Below are positions 44,161 to 53,055 of a DNA stretch of 64,000 nt, piece after piece (position 1 is the first letter of the stretch; each line of letters opens with the position of its first letter). Made by a program: the position numbers and the translations under genes. Location: positions 1,178,001 through 1,242,000 of the forward strand of contig NZ_CP021248.1 in NCBI RefSeq assembly GCF_017309955.1, in the 5' to 3' direction. The notes beneath the pieces are model-generated. The model made no database searches, was not told where the DNA came from, and saw only the letters and a program-made list of their open reading frames with translations. Source of the stretch: Novosphingobium sp. KA1 (GTDB lineage Bacteria; Pseudomonadota; Alphaproteobacteria; Sphingomonadales; Sphingomonadaceae).

Positions 44161-44178
44161 TTATTTTCACAACAATAA
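44161..44178. promoter_or_regulatory. operator-like dyad between ROK and TonB receptor genes
   Basis: TTATT-N8-AATAA within a strongly AT-rich 40-bp stretch, between the divergent ROK and TonB receptor starts. ROK repressors such as NagC and Mlc bind sites with TTATT/AATAA outer half-sites, so this is the likely binding site of the neighbouring regulator. Confidence 0.5.
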
Positions 44179-44257
44179 TTAAAAACGTAACAGACGAGGT
44201 GCACTGGCCCCGCGTCGCCCACTCTCCCGGCGGCACCGAAATTCATGAGGGGCCATC

Positions 44258-46735
44258 ATGCTCAAGTCTGTTCTCGCCACTGGCGCGGCCTTAGCCGCGC
44301 TTGCCACCGCCATCACGCCGGCTGTCGCCGAAGAAGCGCCCGCCGCACCTCCTGCCGCAGGCGAGGCTTCCGGCGATGACATCATCGTCACCGGATCGAC
44401 CCGTGCAGAGCGCCGCTTCGACGTGTCCTACGCGGTCAACACGATCTCCCAGGAAGACGTCGAGAAGATCGCGCCGGTCAACTTCGCGGACCTGATCGGT
44501 CAGCTTCCCGGCTTCCAGACCGAGATCACCGGCGGTGAAGTGCAGAACATCTACCGCATCCGCGGGCTGCCCAACGACGGCGGCTTCGTGAGCTTCCAGC
44601 AGGACGGCCTGCCGCTGTTCCACGAGAACGACGGCGTGTTCTTCCGCGGCGACGCGATCCTGAAGCAGGACCTGATGACCGACCACGTCGAAGTCGTGCG
44701 CGGCGGCCCTGCCCCGGTCTATGCGAGCTACTCGGGCGCGATCATCAATGCGATCACCGTGACCGGCGACGAGACCCCGCGCGGCAAGGTGCAGGTCACG
44801 CTCGGCGATACCGGTCTCTACCGTCTCGACGCCTACCAGGCGGGCAAGCTGGCCAAGGACACCTATTACGCGGTCGGCGGCTTCATGCGCTATCACGACG
44901 GGTATCGCGACAACGGCTTCCCGAACGACAAGGGCGGCCAGATCCGCGCCAACATCAAGCACGTGACCGAAAACGGCTTCATCAAGCTGAACCTCAATTA
45001 CGTCAACGATCACAACGTGTTCTACCTGCCGATCCCGACCAACAATCCGCTCACCGGCGCGTCGCTGAACCGCTACATCGACTACTTCGACGGCACGATG
45101 AACTCGCCGTCGCTGCGCAACGTCAACCTCAAGTACCGTGACGGCAACGGCATCGTGCAGAGCCGCAATTCCGACCTCTCGGACGGCCGCCACATGCAGA
45201 TGGTGAACTTCGGCGCGCACTACGAAGGCGACTTCGACGGCTGGCTGGTCACGGCCGCTGCGGGCTACACGCAAGGCAGGAACGACTTTACCGCGTTCTA
45301 CTCGACCACCAACCCGGCCGATGGCAACGCCTTTGCCGCCGGCTACCTGGCCCGCGCGACGGCGGCCTTCGGCGCAGTCGACCACTTCGGCTACACGCTG
45401 GCCGGCACCAACACCGTCTACGATCCCTATGCCGCCTCGGGCCTCGTCATGCAGGGCCAGTACCGCGACATCCACTCGAAATTCTACTCGGGACAGGCCA
45501 ACCTCTCGGTCGCCAGGAAGTTCGACACCGGCCTTGGCACGCACGACATCAAGCTGGGCCTCTACGGCAGCCTCTATGGCGAGAGCAGCCGCACGCTTTA
45601 CCAGAACTACCTGATCGAGGTGGCCGGAAAGCCGCGCACGCTTGACCTCGTGGCCTACAACGCCGCCGGCACCGAGATCGGCCGCGTCACCGACAACGGC
45701 GTGCTGAACTATGCGGCGACGCTCAACCAGGGTGACAGCGACGCCAGGATGTTCGCGCTTTACGCCAACGACACCTGGGAAATCGTGCCCGGCCTGCGCA
45801 TCGACGGCGGCATCCGCCATGAACGCTACAGCTACAAGGGCTGGGCCGCGCTGACCGAAGCCGCGAACCTGGGCGATGCCACCACGCTTGCCGATGACAG
45901 CACCCGTGCCTTCACCGGCGTGATCCTGAACCAGAAGCGCAAGCCCAGCGTCACCAACTGGACGGTCGGCGCCAATTACGACTTCTCCCGCCACATCGGC
46001 GTCTACGGCCGCGCCTCGCACCTCGAGACGCCGCCCAACGTCCAGACCGTGATGAGCATCAACCCGACGATCATCACCACCGTCGCCGACCAGTTCGAGG
46101 CAGGGCTGAAGCTCTCGATGGGCCGCTCGTACCTCTACGTGACCGGCTTCTACACCAACTTCGATCCGCTCAACGCCTCGTTCCTGGCCTATGACCCGAC
46201 CACCGGGCGCAACGACGTGAACGTGCCCTTCATCGGCGAGGCACAAGTCAAGGGCATCGAATTCGACGGCGCCTGGAGCGTGACCCCGTGGTTCACCCTC
46301 AACGGGGCGCTGACGGTCAGCGATCCCAAGTACAAGAACTTCGAGAGCAGCACCGGCGCCGATCCGGAGCAGGCCGAGGGCAACCAGATCGTCCGCCAGC
46401 CGAAGATCTACGGCAACATCCGCCCGAGCTTCGACTTCACCACCGGCGAGACCGACGTCTCGATCTACGGGCGCTACACCTACATGGGCAAGCGCTTCGT
46501 CGACCTCTACAACAACACCGCGCTGCCCGCCTACGGCACCGTGGGGGCGGGCGTGACGCTCAAGCACGGGACCTGGCAGTTGCAGGTTGTGGGCGACAAC
46601 CTGTTCAACGCGCACGGCCTGACCGAAGGCAATACCCGCACCGACTCGCTGGCCGGCCAGGGCAGCGCCGAGGCGATCTACGGCCGCCCGATCTTCGGGC
46701 GCAATTTCCGCCTCGTCGTCGGCAAGTCCTGGTAA
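44258..46735 (+). CDS. TonB-dependent receptor
   Basis: An 825-residue outer-membrane receptor with GAGGGG six bases before the ATG. The signal peptide ends ITPAVA; the TonB-box region is DDIIVTGSTRAER, then the plug (VNFADLIGQLPGFQTEITGGE, IYRIRGLPNDGGF, VEVVRGGPAPVYASYSGAIINAIT) and barrel ending RNFRLVVGKSW. It is the first gene of a run with YdcF-like and S1/P1-like exported proteins, 13 bp before the former. Divergence from the ROK regulator suggests control by it. The ligand is not identifiable. Confidence 0.9.
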   Translation: MLKSVLATGAALAALATAITPAVAEEAPAAPPAAGEASGDDIIVTGSTRAERRFDVSYAVNTISQEDVEKIAPVNFADLIGQLPGFQTEITGGEVQNIYRIRGLPNDGGFVSFQQDGLPLFHENDGVFFRGDAILKQDLMTDHVEVVRGGPAPVYASYSGAIINAITVTGDETPRGKVQVTLGDTGLYRLDAYQAGKLAKDTYYAVGGFMRYHDGYRDNGFPNDKGGQIRANIKHVTENGFIKLNLNYVNDHNVFYLPIPTNNPLTGASLNRYIDYFDGTMNSPSLRNVNLKYRDGNGIVQSRNSDLSDGRHMQMVNFGAHYEGDFDGWLVTAAAGYTQGRNDFTAFYSTTNPADGNAFAAGYLARATAAFGAVDHFGYTLAGTNTVYDPYAASGLVMQGQYRDIHSKFYSGQANLSVARKFDTGLGTHDIKLGLYGSLYGESSRTLYQNYLIEVAGKPRTLDLVAYNAAGTEIGRVTDNGVLNYAATLNQGDSDARMFALYANDTWEIVPGLRIDGGIRHERYSYKGWAALTEAANLGDATTLADDSTRAFTGVILNQKRKPSVTNWTVGANYDFSRHIGVYGRASHLETPPNVQTVMSINPTIITTVADQFEAGLKLSMGRSYLYVTGFYTNFDPLNASFLAYDPTTGRNDVNVPFIGEAQVKGIEFDGAWSVTPWFTLNGALTVSDPKYKNFESSTGADPEQAEGNQIVRQPKIYGNIRPSFDFTTGETDVSIYGRYTYMGKRFVDLYNNTALPAYGTVGAGVTLKHGTWQLQVVGDNLFNAHGLTEGNTRTDSLAGQGSAEAIYGRPIFGRNFRLVVGKSW

Positions 46736-46748
46736 GGGAGGAAGACGG

Positions 46749-47912
46749 ATGCGTAATGGCCCGGCGCGCAGGGCGGCACTTGCCGCAGCGGCAGCCCTCT
46801 CGCTCCTGACGGTCTGCGCACAGGCGCAGGCCGTCAGGGACACCGTGGCGGAAAGCCTGTCACAGCGGCTGTTCCCCTCGCTCGACACGCTGGGCCATGA
46901 TCCTGCCGCGCTGCGGGCGCTGCAGGATCGCCCCGAGGTGGCCACCATGCTGCGGGCCCGGTCGGACCGGCGCGCAGCATGCGCGGCCGACCTTGGCTGC
47001 CTCGCACAGGCCATGATCTGGAGCGACGGCGAGGCGGGCATCCTCGCCGCCGCCGTTCCCGGCAAGGGCCCGGATGACGGCCCCGCAGCGCAGGCCGGGC
47101 GCGAGATCGCGGGCATCAACACGATCGTGCGCACCTACGGGCTGGGGCAGGTTCCCGCTTATCCCGGTATCGACGGCGCCGGCATGTTAGACCCGCAGGA
47201 GAGCCGCGCGCGGCTGCAGGCGGCGGCATGGCTCTCGCAGACGCCGCGCGCGAACTCGCTGCAGGCGCTCGACCCCAGCCTCGACTTCGCGCTGGCGCTG
47301 CTCGATGCCGCCGACCGCCGCGATGCGATCAGCGACATGCCGCTGTCCGGCGGGCTCAACGCGCCCGCCTTCAGGCGCGCGCGTGGCATGGACTGGTCGC
47401 GCTACCGGTACAGCGCGCTCGTCGTCACGGGGGTCGGCCCGGAAGTCGAGGGCATGCCGCTCAGCCCCTACAGCAAGTATCATCTGCGCCTCGCCGCCCA
47501 GCGCTACACGGCAGGCGATGCGCCGTTCCTCATCCTCACCGGCGGTCACGCCCACCCGCGCGCCACCCCGTTCGCCGAGGCCGAGGAGATGCGCCGCGCC
47601 CTGATCGAACGCTACGGCGTGCCCGCCGAGGCCATCGTCATCGAACCCCACGCGCGCCACACCACCACCAATCTGCGCAATGCCGCGCGGCTGCTGGTCG
47701 CCCTGGGCGCGCCGCTCGACAAGGCGACGCTGATCCTCTGCAACCCGGACCAGAGCGCGATGATCGAAAGCCCTGAATTCGTGAAGCGCAACAGCCGCGA
47801 ACTGGGCTACCAGCCCGGCGCGATTGGTCCGCGCGTCTCGCCTACCGAACTGGAGTTCCGCCCCTCGGCGCTCTCGCTTCGCGTCGACCCGCGCGATCCG
47901 CTGGATCCCTGA
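46749..47912 (+). CDS. YdcF/ElyC-family (DUF218) exported protein
   Basis: A 387-residue protein with AGGAAG just upstream of the ATG. The signal peptide ends VCAQAQA. The C-terminal DUF218 domain (about 215-360) shows ALVVTGVGPE, FLILTGGHAHPR, AEEMRRALIERYGVP, VIEPHARHTTTNLRNA and LILCNPDQS, the hallmark order of YdcF-like proteins. An N-terminal region of about 180 residues is extra and not recognised. Members may act in envelope or nucleotide metabolism; the activity is unproven. It is located between a TonB receptor and an S1/P1-like nuclease gene. Confidence 0.78.
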   Translation: MRNGPARRAALAAAAALSLLTVCAQAQAVRDTVAESLSQRLFPSLDTLGHDPAALRALQDRPEVATMLRARSDRRAACAADLGCLAQAMIWSDGEAGILAAAVPGKGPDDGPAAQAGREIAGINTIVRTYGLGQVPAYPGIDGAGMLDPQESRARLQAAAWLSQTPRANSLQALDPSLDFALALLDAADRRDAISDMPLSGGLNAPAFRRARGMDWSRYRYSALVVTGVGPEVEGMPLSPYSKYHLRLAAQRYTAGDAPFLILTGGHAHPRATPFAEAEEMRRALIERYGVPAEAIVIEPHARHTTTNLRNAARLLVALGAPLDKATLILCNPDQSAMIESPEFVKRNSRELGYQPGAIGPRVSPTELEFRPSALSLRVDPRDPLDP

Positions 47913-47937
47913 ACCTGCCACCGAACCGGAGCCCCTC

Positions 47938-48924
47938 ATGCGCCCCATCCTGCTTGCCGCCGCCCTCGCCGCGCTGACCGTTTGCCCCAGGGCCGCGATG
48001 GCCTGGGGCGGCACCGCCCATACCGTCATCGACCGCGCCGCGATCGAGGCCATTCCCGATGACGGCCCCGTGTTCCTGCGCAAGTACGAGGACTATATCG
48101 GTGCATCCTCGCTGCTGCCCGACAGCTGGCGCGGCGATGCGGAGAACTTCTCGAAGATCGAGGAAGATCCCAATCACGGCTGGTTCCGCGAGCAGTTCCG
48201 TTTCCTCAAGCCCATTCCGCGTTCGCGCTACGAATTCGTCATCGCGCTCTACAAGCACTACGAGAAGATCAAGGACAGCGACCCCGAAACCGCGATGCGC
48301 ACCAATGTGCGCTGGACCGGCACCCTGCCTTACGCCGCGATCGAGGCCTACGATCGCATCGTCGTGTGCATGCGCCGCGTGCGCGCGGCAAACCTCGCTG
48401 GCGCGGACGCGGCGGTGGCCGAGCAGAACTGCGCCTTCGATGTCATCCGGCTGGGTCACTACATCGGCGACGGGGCCAATCCGATGCACGATTCGGTCAG
48501 CAGCGATGGCTGGCGCGGCCCCAATCCGCACGGCTACACCACCGACCGCAGCGTCCATGGTCGTTTCGAAAGCCGCTTCGTGGACGGCATGAACCTGACG
48601 GTGGCCGACATCGCTCCGCGCATCGGCAGGCCGGGCCGGACCTCGGGCGACATGTTCGATGCCGTGCTCGCCTATCTCGACGCATCGGGCGACAAGGTCG
48701 GCGCGGTCTTTGCGCTGGAAAAACGCGACGGCTTTGCCAACTTCGCCGACAAGGACGTGCGCGAGATGATCTACGAGCGCACGGCGGCAGGTGCGACGAT
48801 GCTGCGCGACATGCTGTGCCGCGCCTGGGCGGAAAGCGCCGCGCCGCCGGCGAAGGTCGAGCCCTCCCCGATCGATTTCGCCAATCCGCGCTTCAACCCG
48901 GAAACCGGCTCGGCGCCCGATTGA
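47938..48924 (+). CDS. exported S1/P1 nuclease/phospholipase C-like protein
   Basis: A 328-residue protein. Signal peptide of 22 residues; mature N-terminus W23 (WGGTAH), as in S1/P1 nucleases and zinc phospholipases C, where the N-terminal Trp and a nearby His bind zinc. RLGHYIGDGANPMHDS corresponds to the LxHFIGDxHQPLH metal motif. GGAG lies seven bases before the ATG. It should hydrolyse phosphodiester bonds in the periplasm. Its 3' end overlaps the convergent MFS gene by 154 bp, an unusually long overlap. Confidence 0.75.
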   Translation: MRPILLAAALAALTVCPRAAMAWGGTAHTVIDRAAIEAIPDDGPVFLRKYEDYIGASSLLPDSWRGDAENFSKIEEDPNHGWFREQFRFLKPIPRSRYEFVIALYKHYEKIKDSDPETAMRTNVRWTGTLPYAAIEAYDRIVVCMRRVRAANLAGADAAVAEQNCAFDVIRLGHYIGDGANPMHDSVSSDGWRGPNPHGYTTDRSVHGRFESRFVDGMNLTVADIAPRIGRPGRTSGDMFDAVLAYLDASGDKVGAVFALEKRDGFANFADKDVREMIYERTAAGATMLRDMLCRAWAESAAPPAKVEPSPIDFANPRFNPETGSAPD

Positions 48925-50294
48925 GCCTGCCGGTCCAGCGCGGCGCGCACCCTGGCGTGCCGCGCATGGCCGACGTCGAAGCGCCGCACAAGCACGATCG
49001 CGGCGAGCGCGCCGGCAAGGGGCAGGCCCAGGCCCAGTCCGACCATCCCCGCTTCCACTGCCGGCCCCTGTTCGGTACCGGGCACGTAGCCCAGCCATCC
49101 CAACAGCCACCCGATCAGCGCCGTCGCCGCAGCGCCGCTTGCCTTCACCGCCACCAGGTAGAAGGCGAAGAGACCGGTTTCCAGCCGCCGCCCATGGCGC
49201 AGAGCCACGAAGTCCACCACATTGGCCAGCAAGCCCCAGGGCAGCATGAAGACCGATGCAAGCCCGAAACCGATCAGCGCCGCGCAGGCCGGCAGGGCCC
49301 AGGGAAGGCCAAGGCAGAGCGCGAACACCAGGAACCCGGCGGCGCTTGCACCGTGCCCCAGCGCCAGCACCCGCGCCTTGTCCAGGCGTGCCGTCAGCGC
49401 GGTCCAGAATAAAACGCCCGCGAACTGCCCGCCGGTCATCGCCAGCATCAGCGTCGTCACCATGTCCGGCCGCTTGACCACGTACGTGCCGATATAAAGC
49501 ACCATCCGTCCGAAAGTGGGCATGGCAAAGCCGGTCGCGATGGCCAGCAGGCCCATGCCGATGACCAGCGGATCGCGCAGCGGCACGCCGATGCCGTCCC
49601 GTGCAGCAGCGTCGGCAGGCGGACGCTGACCGATGCCGCTTCCGGTTCCGGCGCCGCTTCCGCTTGCGCAGGTCAGCACGCACAAAGCCATCGTCAGGAC
49701 AAAAAGAGCGCCTGCGATGAGGCCGGTCAGCGCCAGTCCATCGAAATCCCGGCTGCGCGCGGCGTGCTGGACAAGCGGGGTCAGCACGAGAGCGACGCAC
49801 AGCGAACTCGCCGTGCTGAACAGCAGACGATAGCCGGAAACGCGGCCCCGCGCCCGGCTGTCGCCGGTGATCTGCGCCATCAGCGCATTGTGGGGCACGT
49901 CAATCACCGCATAAGCCCCACGAAAGACCAGCATGGCCAGCGCCAGCAGCCATCCTTCGCGCATGCCATGGGCGGGCATCGCGTAAAGCAGCGCAAAGGC
50001 CATGCCGCACGGCACCGTACCGGCCACCAAGAGCCAGCGATACCCGCGCCCCGTTCGGCGCAACCGGATCACCAGCGCGGCAGCGGCAATATCGAAGACC
50101 AGGTCTCCGGCCAGCGCCACCAGCATCAGCGATCCCGCGGCTACGGCGCTGAGCCCCAGCAGGTCGGTCATCAGGAACAGGATCGTCATGTCCGCCCCGG
50201 CAAAGACCAGGGCCTTGCCGAAATTGCCCGATGAATAGGCGAACAGCTTCACCTCTCGGATCAGGAGGTTCGGGCTCGGCCCGGTAATGGACAT
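48771..50294 (-). CDS. MFS transporter, GPH (glycoside-pentoside-hexuronide) family
   Basis: A 507-residue transporter with about twelve helices. The opening LIREVKLFAYSSGNFGKALVFAGADMTILFLMTDLLGLS and DVPHNALMAQITGDSRARGRVSGYR are typical of GPH/MelB symporters. The start ATG 50294 follows family length; the frame extends upstream without support. No stop occurs earlier at the 3' end, so about 50 C-terminal codons overlap the S1/P1 gene. It may import a product released by the exported enzymes. Confidence 0.8.
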   Translation of the reverse strand: MSITGPSPNLLIREVKLFAYSSGNFGKALVFAGADMTILFLMTDLLGLSAVAAGSLMLVALAGDLVFDIAAAALVIRLRRTGRGYRWLLVAGTVPCGMAFALLYAMPAHGMREGWLLALAMLVFRGAYAVIDVPHNALMAQITGDSRARGRVSGYRLLFSTASSLCVALVLTPLVQHAARSRDFDGLALTGLIAGALFVLTMALCVLTCASGSGAGTGSGIGQRPPADAAARDGIGVPLRDPLVIGMGLLAIATGFAMPTFGRMVLYIGTYVVKRPDMVTTLMLAMTGGQFAGVLFWTALTARLDKARVLALGHGASAAGFLVFALCLGLPWALPACAALIGFGLASVFMLPWGLLANVVDFVALRHGRRLETGLFAFYLVAVKASGAAATALIGWLLGWLGYVPGTEQGPAVEAGMVGLGLGLPLAGALAAIVLVRRFDVGHARHARVRAALDRQAQSGAEPVSGLKRGLAKSIGEGSTFAGGAALSAQARHSMSRSIVAPAAVRS

Positions 50295-50528
50295 GGTAGA
50301 TCGCACCGCCAGCAAATTCGGATGGCTCCTGTGCCCTAGCGGTGGTTCGTGACGGTTTTCGGACGTCGTGGCCGCGCGGATCTCCCCGCTTGCGGAAGCC
50401 GGCGGCATAGGCCGTGTCCGCTGACGGTTCTGGACCGAACCAAGCTGGTCGCTGCGGGCTAGGCCGATCCAGCCTACCTCTATGGTTAGGGCCACCTGCA
50501 CCTTGCCCGGGAATTGTCGTTGGAATCG

Positions 50529-50894
50529 TCAGGCAGCCCGGAGGGCGTGGGCGCCTAGTCCTCCTTCATGCATCCCGCCCAAGGTTTCGATTCCGGCATC
50601 GGCAAGCGATGGCGGAGTATCCACCATAGGCAGGTCCGGCAGGGTTCCCGCGTAATGCGCAACGATCTCCGGAGCCAGCGGACGCTCGAACACCAGGCGA
50701 TCCTCGCCGGCCTGACGCGCCCCGCGAAAAGGACCGATCGCGCCGATCCAGATCGTGAGTTCGCCCTCCGGCAGATCCGCCTTGCCGATCCGGCATTCCC
50801 GGCAGGACAGCGAATGGATCGAAATCGGCAGGACATGCTCACCCGGCGCGACAACTTCGCCCGGAATGACCGTCCTTGAAACCAAACCTCGCAT
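50529..50894 (-). CDS. small PilZ-like protein
   Basis: A 121-residue protein; ATG 50894 has AGGGA nine bases upstream. Strand pattern GEHVLPISIHSLSCRECRI...LPEGELTIWIGAIG...DRLVFERPLAPEIVAHY resembles the PilZ fold, which binds cyclic-di-GMP, but the RxxxR and D/NxSxxG signature residues are incomplete, so binding is doubtful. It lies beside the IS630/IS3 region and may be a boundary gene. PilZ is a tentative call. Confidence 0.5.
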   Translation of the reverse strand: MRGLVSRTVIPGEVVAPGEHVLPISIHSLSCRECRIGKADLPEGELTIWIGAIGPFRGARQAGEDRLVFERPLAPEIVAHYAGTLPDLPMVDTPPSLADAGIETLGGMHEGGLGAHALRAA

Positions 50895-51040
50895 GAAAGC
50901 GTCCCTGGGAAACTGGCAGAATGTCACACGACATGGACGGATGCGCATGCACGGTGTCCACGGCGTCAAGTGTGTGGGCCAAGTGCATGAGAAGGCAAAA
51001 AGTTCTCGCCCGATTTAAGCCGTAAGGAACTGCCGAGATC

Positions 51041-51080
51041 GCCGCCAGGTCGCGACATAGGTGAAGTCGGAGACCCATAG
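51041..51080 (-). pseudogene. IS3-family transposase OrfB fragment
   Basis: Read on the minus strand this encodes LWVSDFTYVATW, the first-Asp region of the IS3-family DDE integrase domain. The frame breaks on both sides. It lies immediately left of the IS630 element and is a remnant of an older insertion. Confidence 0.45.
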
Positions 51081-51114
51081 TGATCTGATCCTGAAGAACT
51101 GGATCGCTTTGAGT

Positions 51115-52283
51115 TATACCAAGACTCTCTGATCATGACCCATGCGCCCATTGGCGTAACCCGATGGACATGATGCGCCATGGCTGATCGATGAGGCGGT
51201 TCCAGGCGTGGCAGCAGTGATCGACGACGTTGTCGTAGGACGAGAAGATGCGGTTCGAGAGCCAATTATCGCGCATGAACTGCCACACGTTTTCTACGGG
51301 GTTGAGTTCGGGGCACTTGGGCGGCAGCGGCAGGAGGGTGATATTGGCCGGAATGTCGAGTTTGCCGGACATGTGCCACCCGGCTTGATCGAGCATGAGC
51401 ACGGCGTGAGCACCGGGTGCGACCTGGCTGCTGATTTCTGCCAGATGCATGTCCATGGCCTCGCTGTTGCAGCGTGGCATGACCAACGCCGCACCTTTCC
51501 CTTCAGCAGGACATATTGCGCCGAAGATCCAGGCCGAAGCCCGGCGTAGATCACGGGGCGCAACGGGTCTGGTGCCACGCTTGGCCCAGCGTCGGGTGAT
51601 CTGCGTTTTCTGCCCGATCCGGGCCTCATCTTGCCACCACAGTTCTATCGGGGTGCCTTTGGGCAGGCGCCTTCGGATTTGCGCCAGATGGGCGGGGAAG
51701 GCTTTTTAAAAGCGGCAATATCTTCAGGGCGCTGCCCCTGATGGCGTGGCCGGGCCGAGAGCTTGCGATAGCCCATGGTCCGGAGTTCATGCCCCAGCGC
51801 CTGCTTGCTGATCGAGATTTCGAACTCCTCCCATAGCCATTGGACGAGGTCGATGATCCGCCAGCGAACCACACCATGAACAGCAGGAATAGGGCCCGCT
51901 TCGATGGTTTCGGCCAGCGCGCGTCGATGGCAGTCGTCGAGGATGGTATCCGGCCCCGGCGCCCTGCGGGTTTCGAGACCATCAGGGCCATGCGCGTTGA
52001 AGCGCAGCACCCAGTCCCTGACAATCTGCAGCGTGACCCCGCCGACCTTGGCGGCCTCGCTTCGGCTGCCGCCGTCTAGGATCGTCGCAATCGCAAGCAG
52101 ACGGCGAACTTGGTCTGCATCCTTGGCGCGGCGAGCAAAGGCCCGAACCTGCGCAGAACTGAAATCACCTCGAAGTCTGACCGGCGCTGCCATCGCAAAA
52201 CTCCAACCGTTTGCGATGGTGAATCACGTCATGCCCCGGCCGCATACCCTCCGTGAGTCAGATTCCACAGGTTTTGGTATTAG
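51115..52283 (-). mobile_element. IS630-family insertion sequence
   Basis: About 1.17 kb containing one transposase in two frames. Ends are estimated from similar inverted termini, TACCAAGAC... on the left and the matching TACCAAAACC... read from the right, flanked by TA-rich sequence as expected for this family. Exact base-level ends and the TA duplication are not certain. Confidence 0.7.
51133..52193 (-). CDS. IS630-family transposase, two frames joined by a -1 shift
   Basis: Frame A (52193 down to 51645) holds the N-terminal helix-turn-helix (SEAAKVGGVTLQIVRDWVLRFN). After the run TTTTAAAAAG (51702-51711 on the minus strand) the protein continues in the -1 frame to 51133: WWQDEARIG, LMLDQAGWH and NPVENVWQF supply the three DDE residues. 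Together the frames give about 352 residues, full length for the family. Either programmed -1 frameshifting or a single-base mutation is possible; a run of five A residues argues for slippage but does not prove it. Confidence 0.78.
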
Positions 52284-52795
52284 AGTTTTTCTCCGTAAAC
52301 TCCCCTGGCTGGGAGGAGCGAAGGACGATGAAGGCATCGCGATTCTCAGACGCACAGAGGGCGTTCATTCTGAAGCAGGGAGCCGAAGGCATTCCCGTGG
52401 CGGACATCTGCCGCAGGGCCGGGATCAGCCAAGCGACCTACTTCAACTGGAAGAAGAAGTGCGACGGCATGCTGCCGCCGGGCTTGCCGATAACGCCTAC
52501 ATCGAGGCGTTCAACGGACGCTTCCGGGCCGAGTGCCAGAACACCCACTGGTTCCTGACGCTTGCAGATGCCGGCGAAAAGTTGGAGAAGTGGCGCAGAT
52601 ACTACAACGAGGATCGGCCGCACGGTGCCATCGGCAACAAGCCCCCGATCACGCTGATGAAACCCAGTGACGCGCCCAGCCCGTCACCGTGACCAAGACC
52701 GGAAATCTAGTCCCGGGTGGTCCAGAGAATGGTGTCGGATCACCTCGTAGGCAGACTCTACATCAGAATGAAGGATCTTTCGGGGGGGCAGGTCA
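52284..52795 (+). mobile_element. internally deleted IS3-family (IS407-type) element
   Basis: The right terminus, with TGACCTGCCCCC read on the minus strand, ends at 52795. Inside are the start of OrfA and the end of OrfB with the middle missing. The left end is lost next to the IS630 element. It is a relic. Confidence 0.65.
52328..52692 (+). pseudogene. IS3-family transposase remnant (OrfA start fused to OrfB end)
   Basis: ATG 52328 begins the OrfA helix-turn-helix (FSDAQRAFILKQGAEG..., DICRRAGISQATYFNWKKK) but after about 50 codons the sequence jumps, out of frame, to the OrfB C-terminus (NAYIEAFNGRFRAECQ, WRRYYNEDRPHGAIG, ending at 52692). At least 600 bp are missing between, including most of the catalytic domain. 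It is not functional. Confidence 0.75.
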
Positions 52796-53055
52796 TCGGT
52801 ATTCTCCTTAAATTTTGGCAGATATCAAACTATCCTGCCGGCTTCTTTGGGCCCTTGCTTTCCAAGCCGACCGCCGCGAAAGTTCCACGGCTCTGGGGAA
52901 GGCCTCGGAGAAACTGCCCCTTATGCGACATTCAGCAGCCGATTTCGCGTTCCCAGGTCCGGCCAGTCCGGTTTCCACTCGCACCAAACCAATTTGCGAG
53001 AGCCGGATGAACTGCTGCACGAGGCAACACTCCCTCCGGCCTTCGGGTTTGATGA
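52796..53055. other. non-coding stretch between IS3 relic and SDR gene
   Basis: With the IS3 tail this makes a gap of about 360 bp without a gene. An AAGGAG site on the minus strand (near 52804) points at the IS3 boundary and may be the orphaned start of a gene interrupted by the insertion. Confidence 0.4.

Noticed and set aside
42577..44178. Plus-strand frame of 533 codons across the duplication
   Set aside because: It spans both copies of the duplicated unit in antisense and carries no motif.
44291..47134. Minus-strand frame of 947 codons opposite the second TonB receptor
   Set aside because: Same artefact; the plus-strand receptor and YdcF-like gene explain the DNA.
52758..52796. Short minus-strand frame starting ATG with a good AAGGAG site
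   Set aside because: Only twelve codons, and the coding part lies in the IS3 terminus, so it is an artefact of the insertion next to a host ribosome site.
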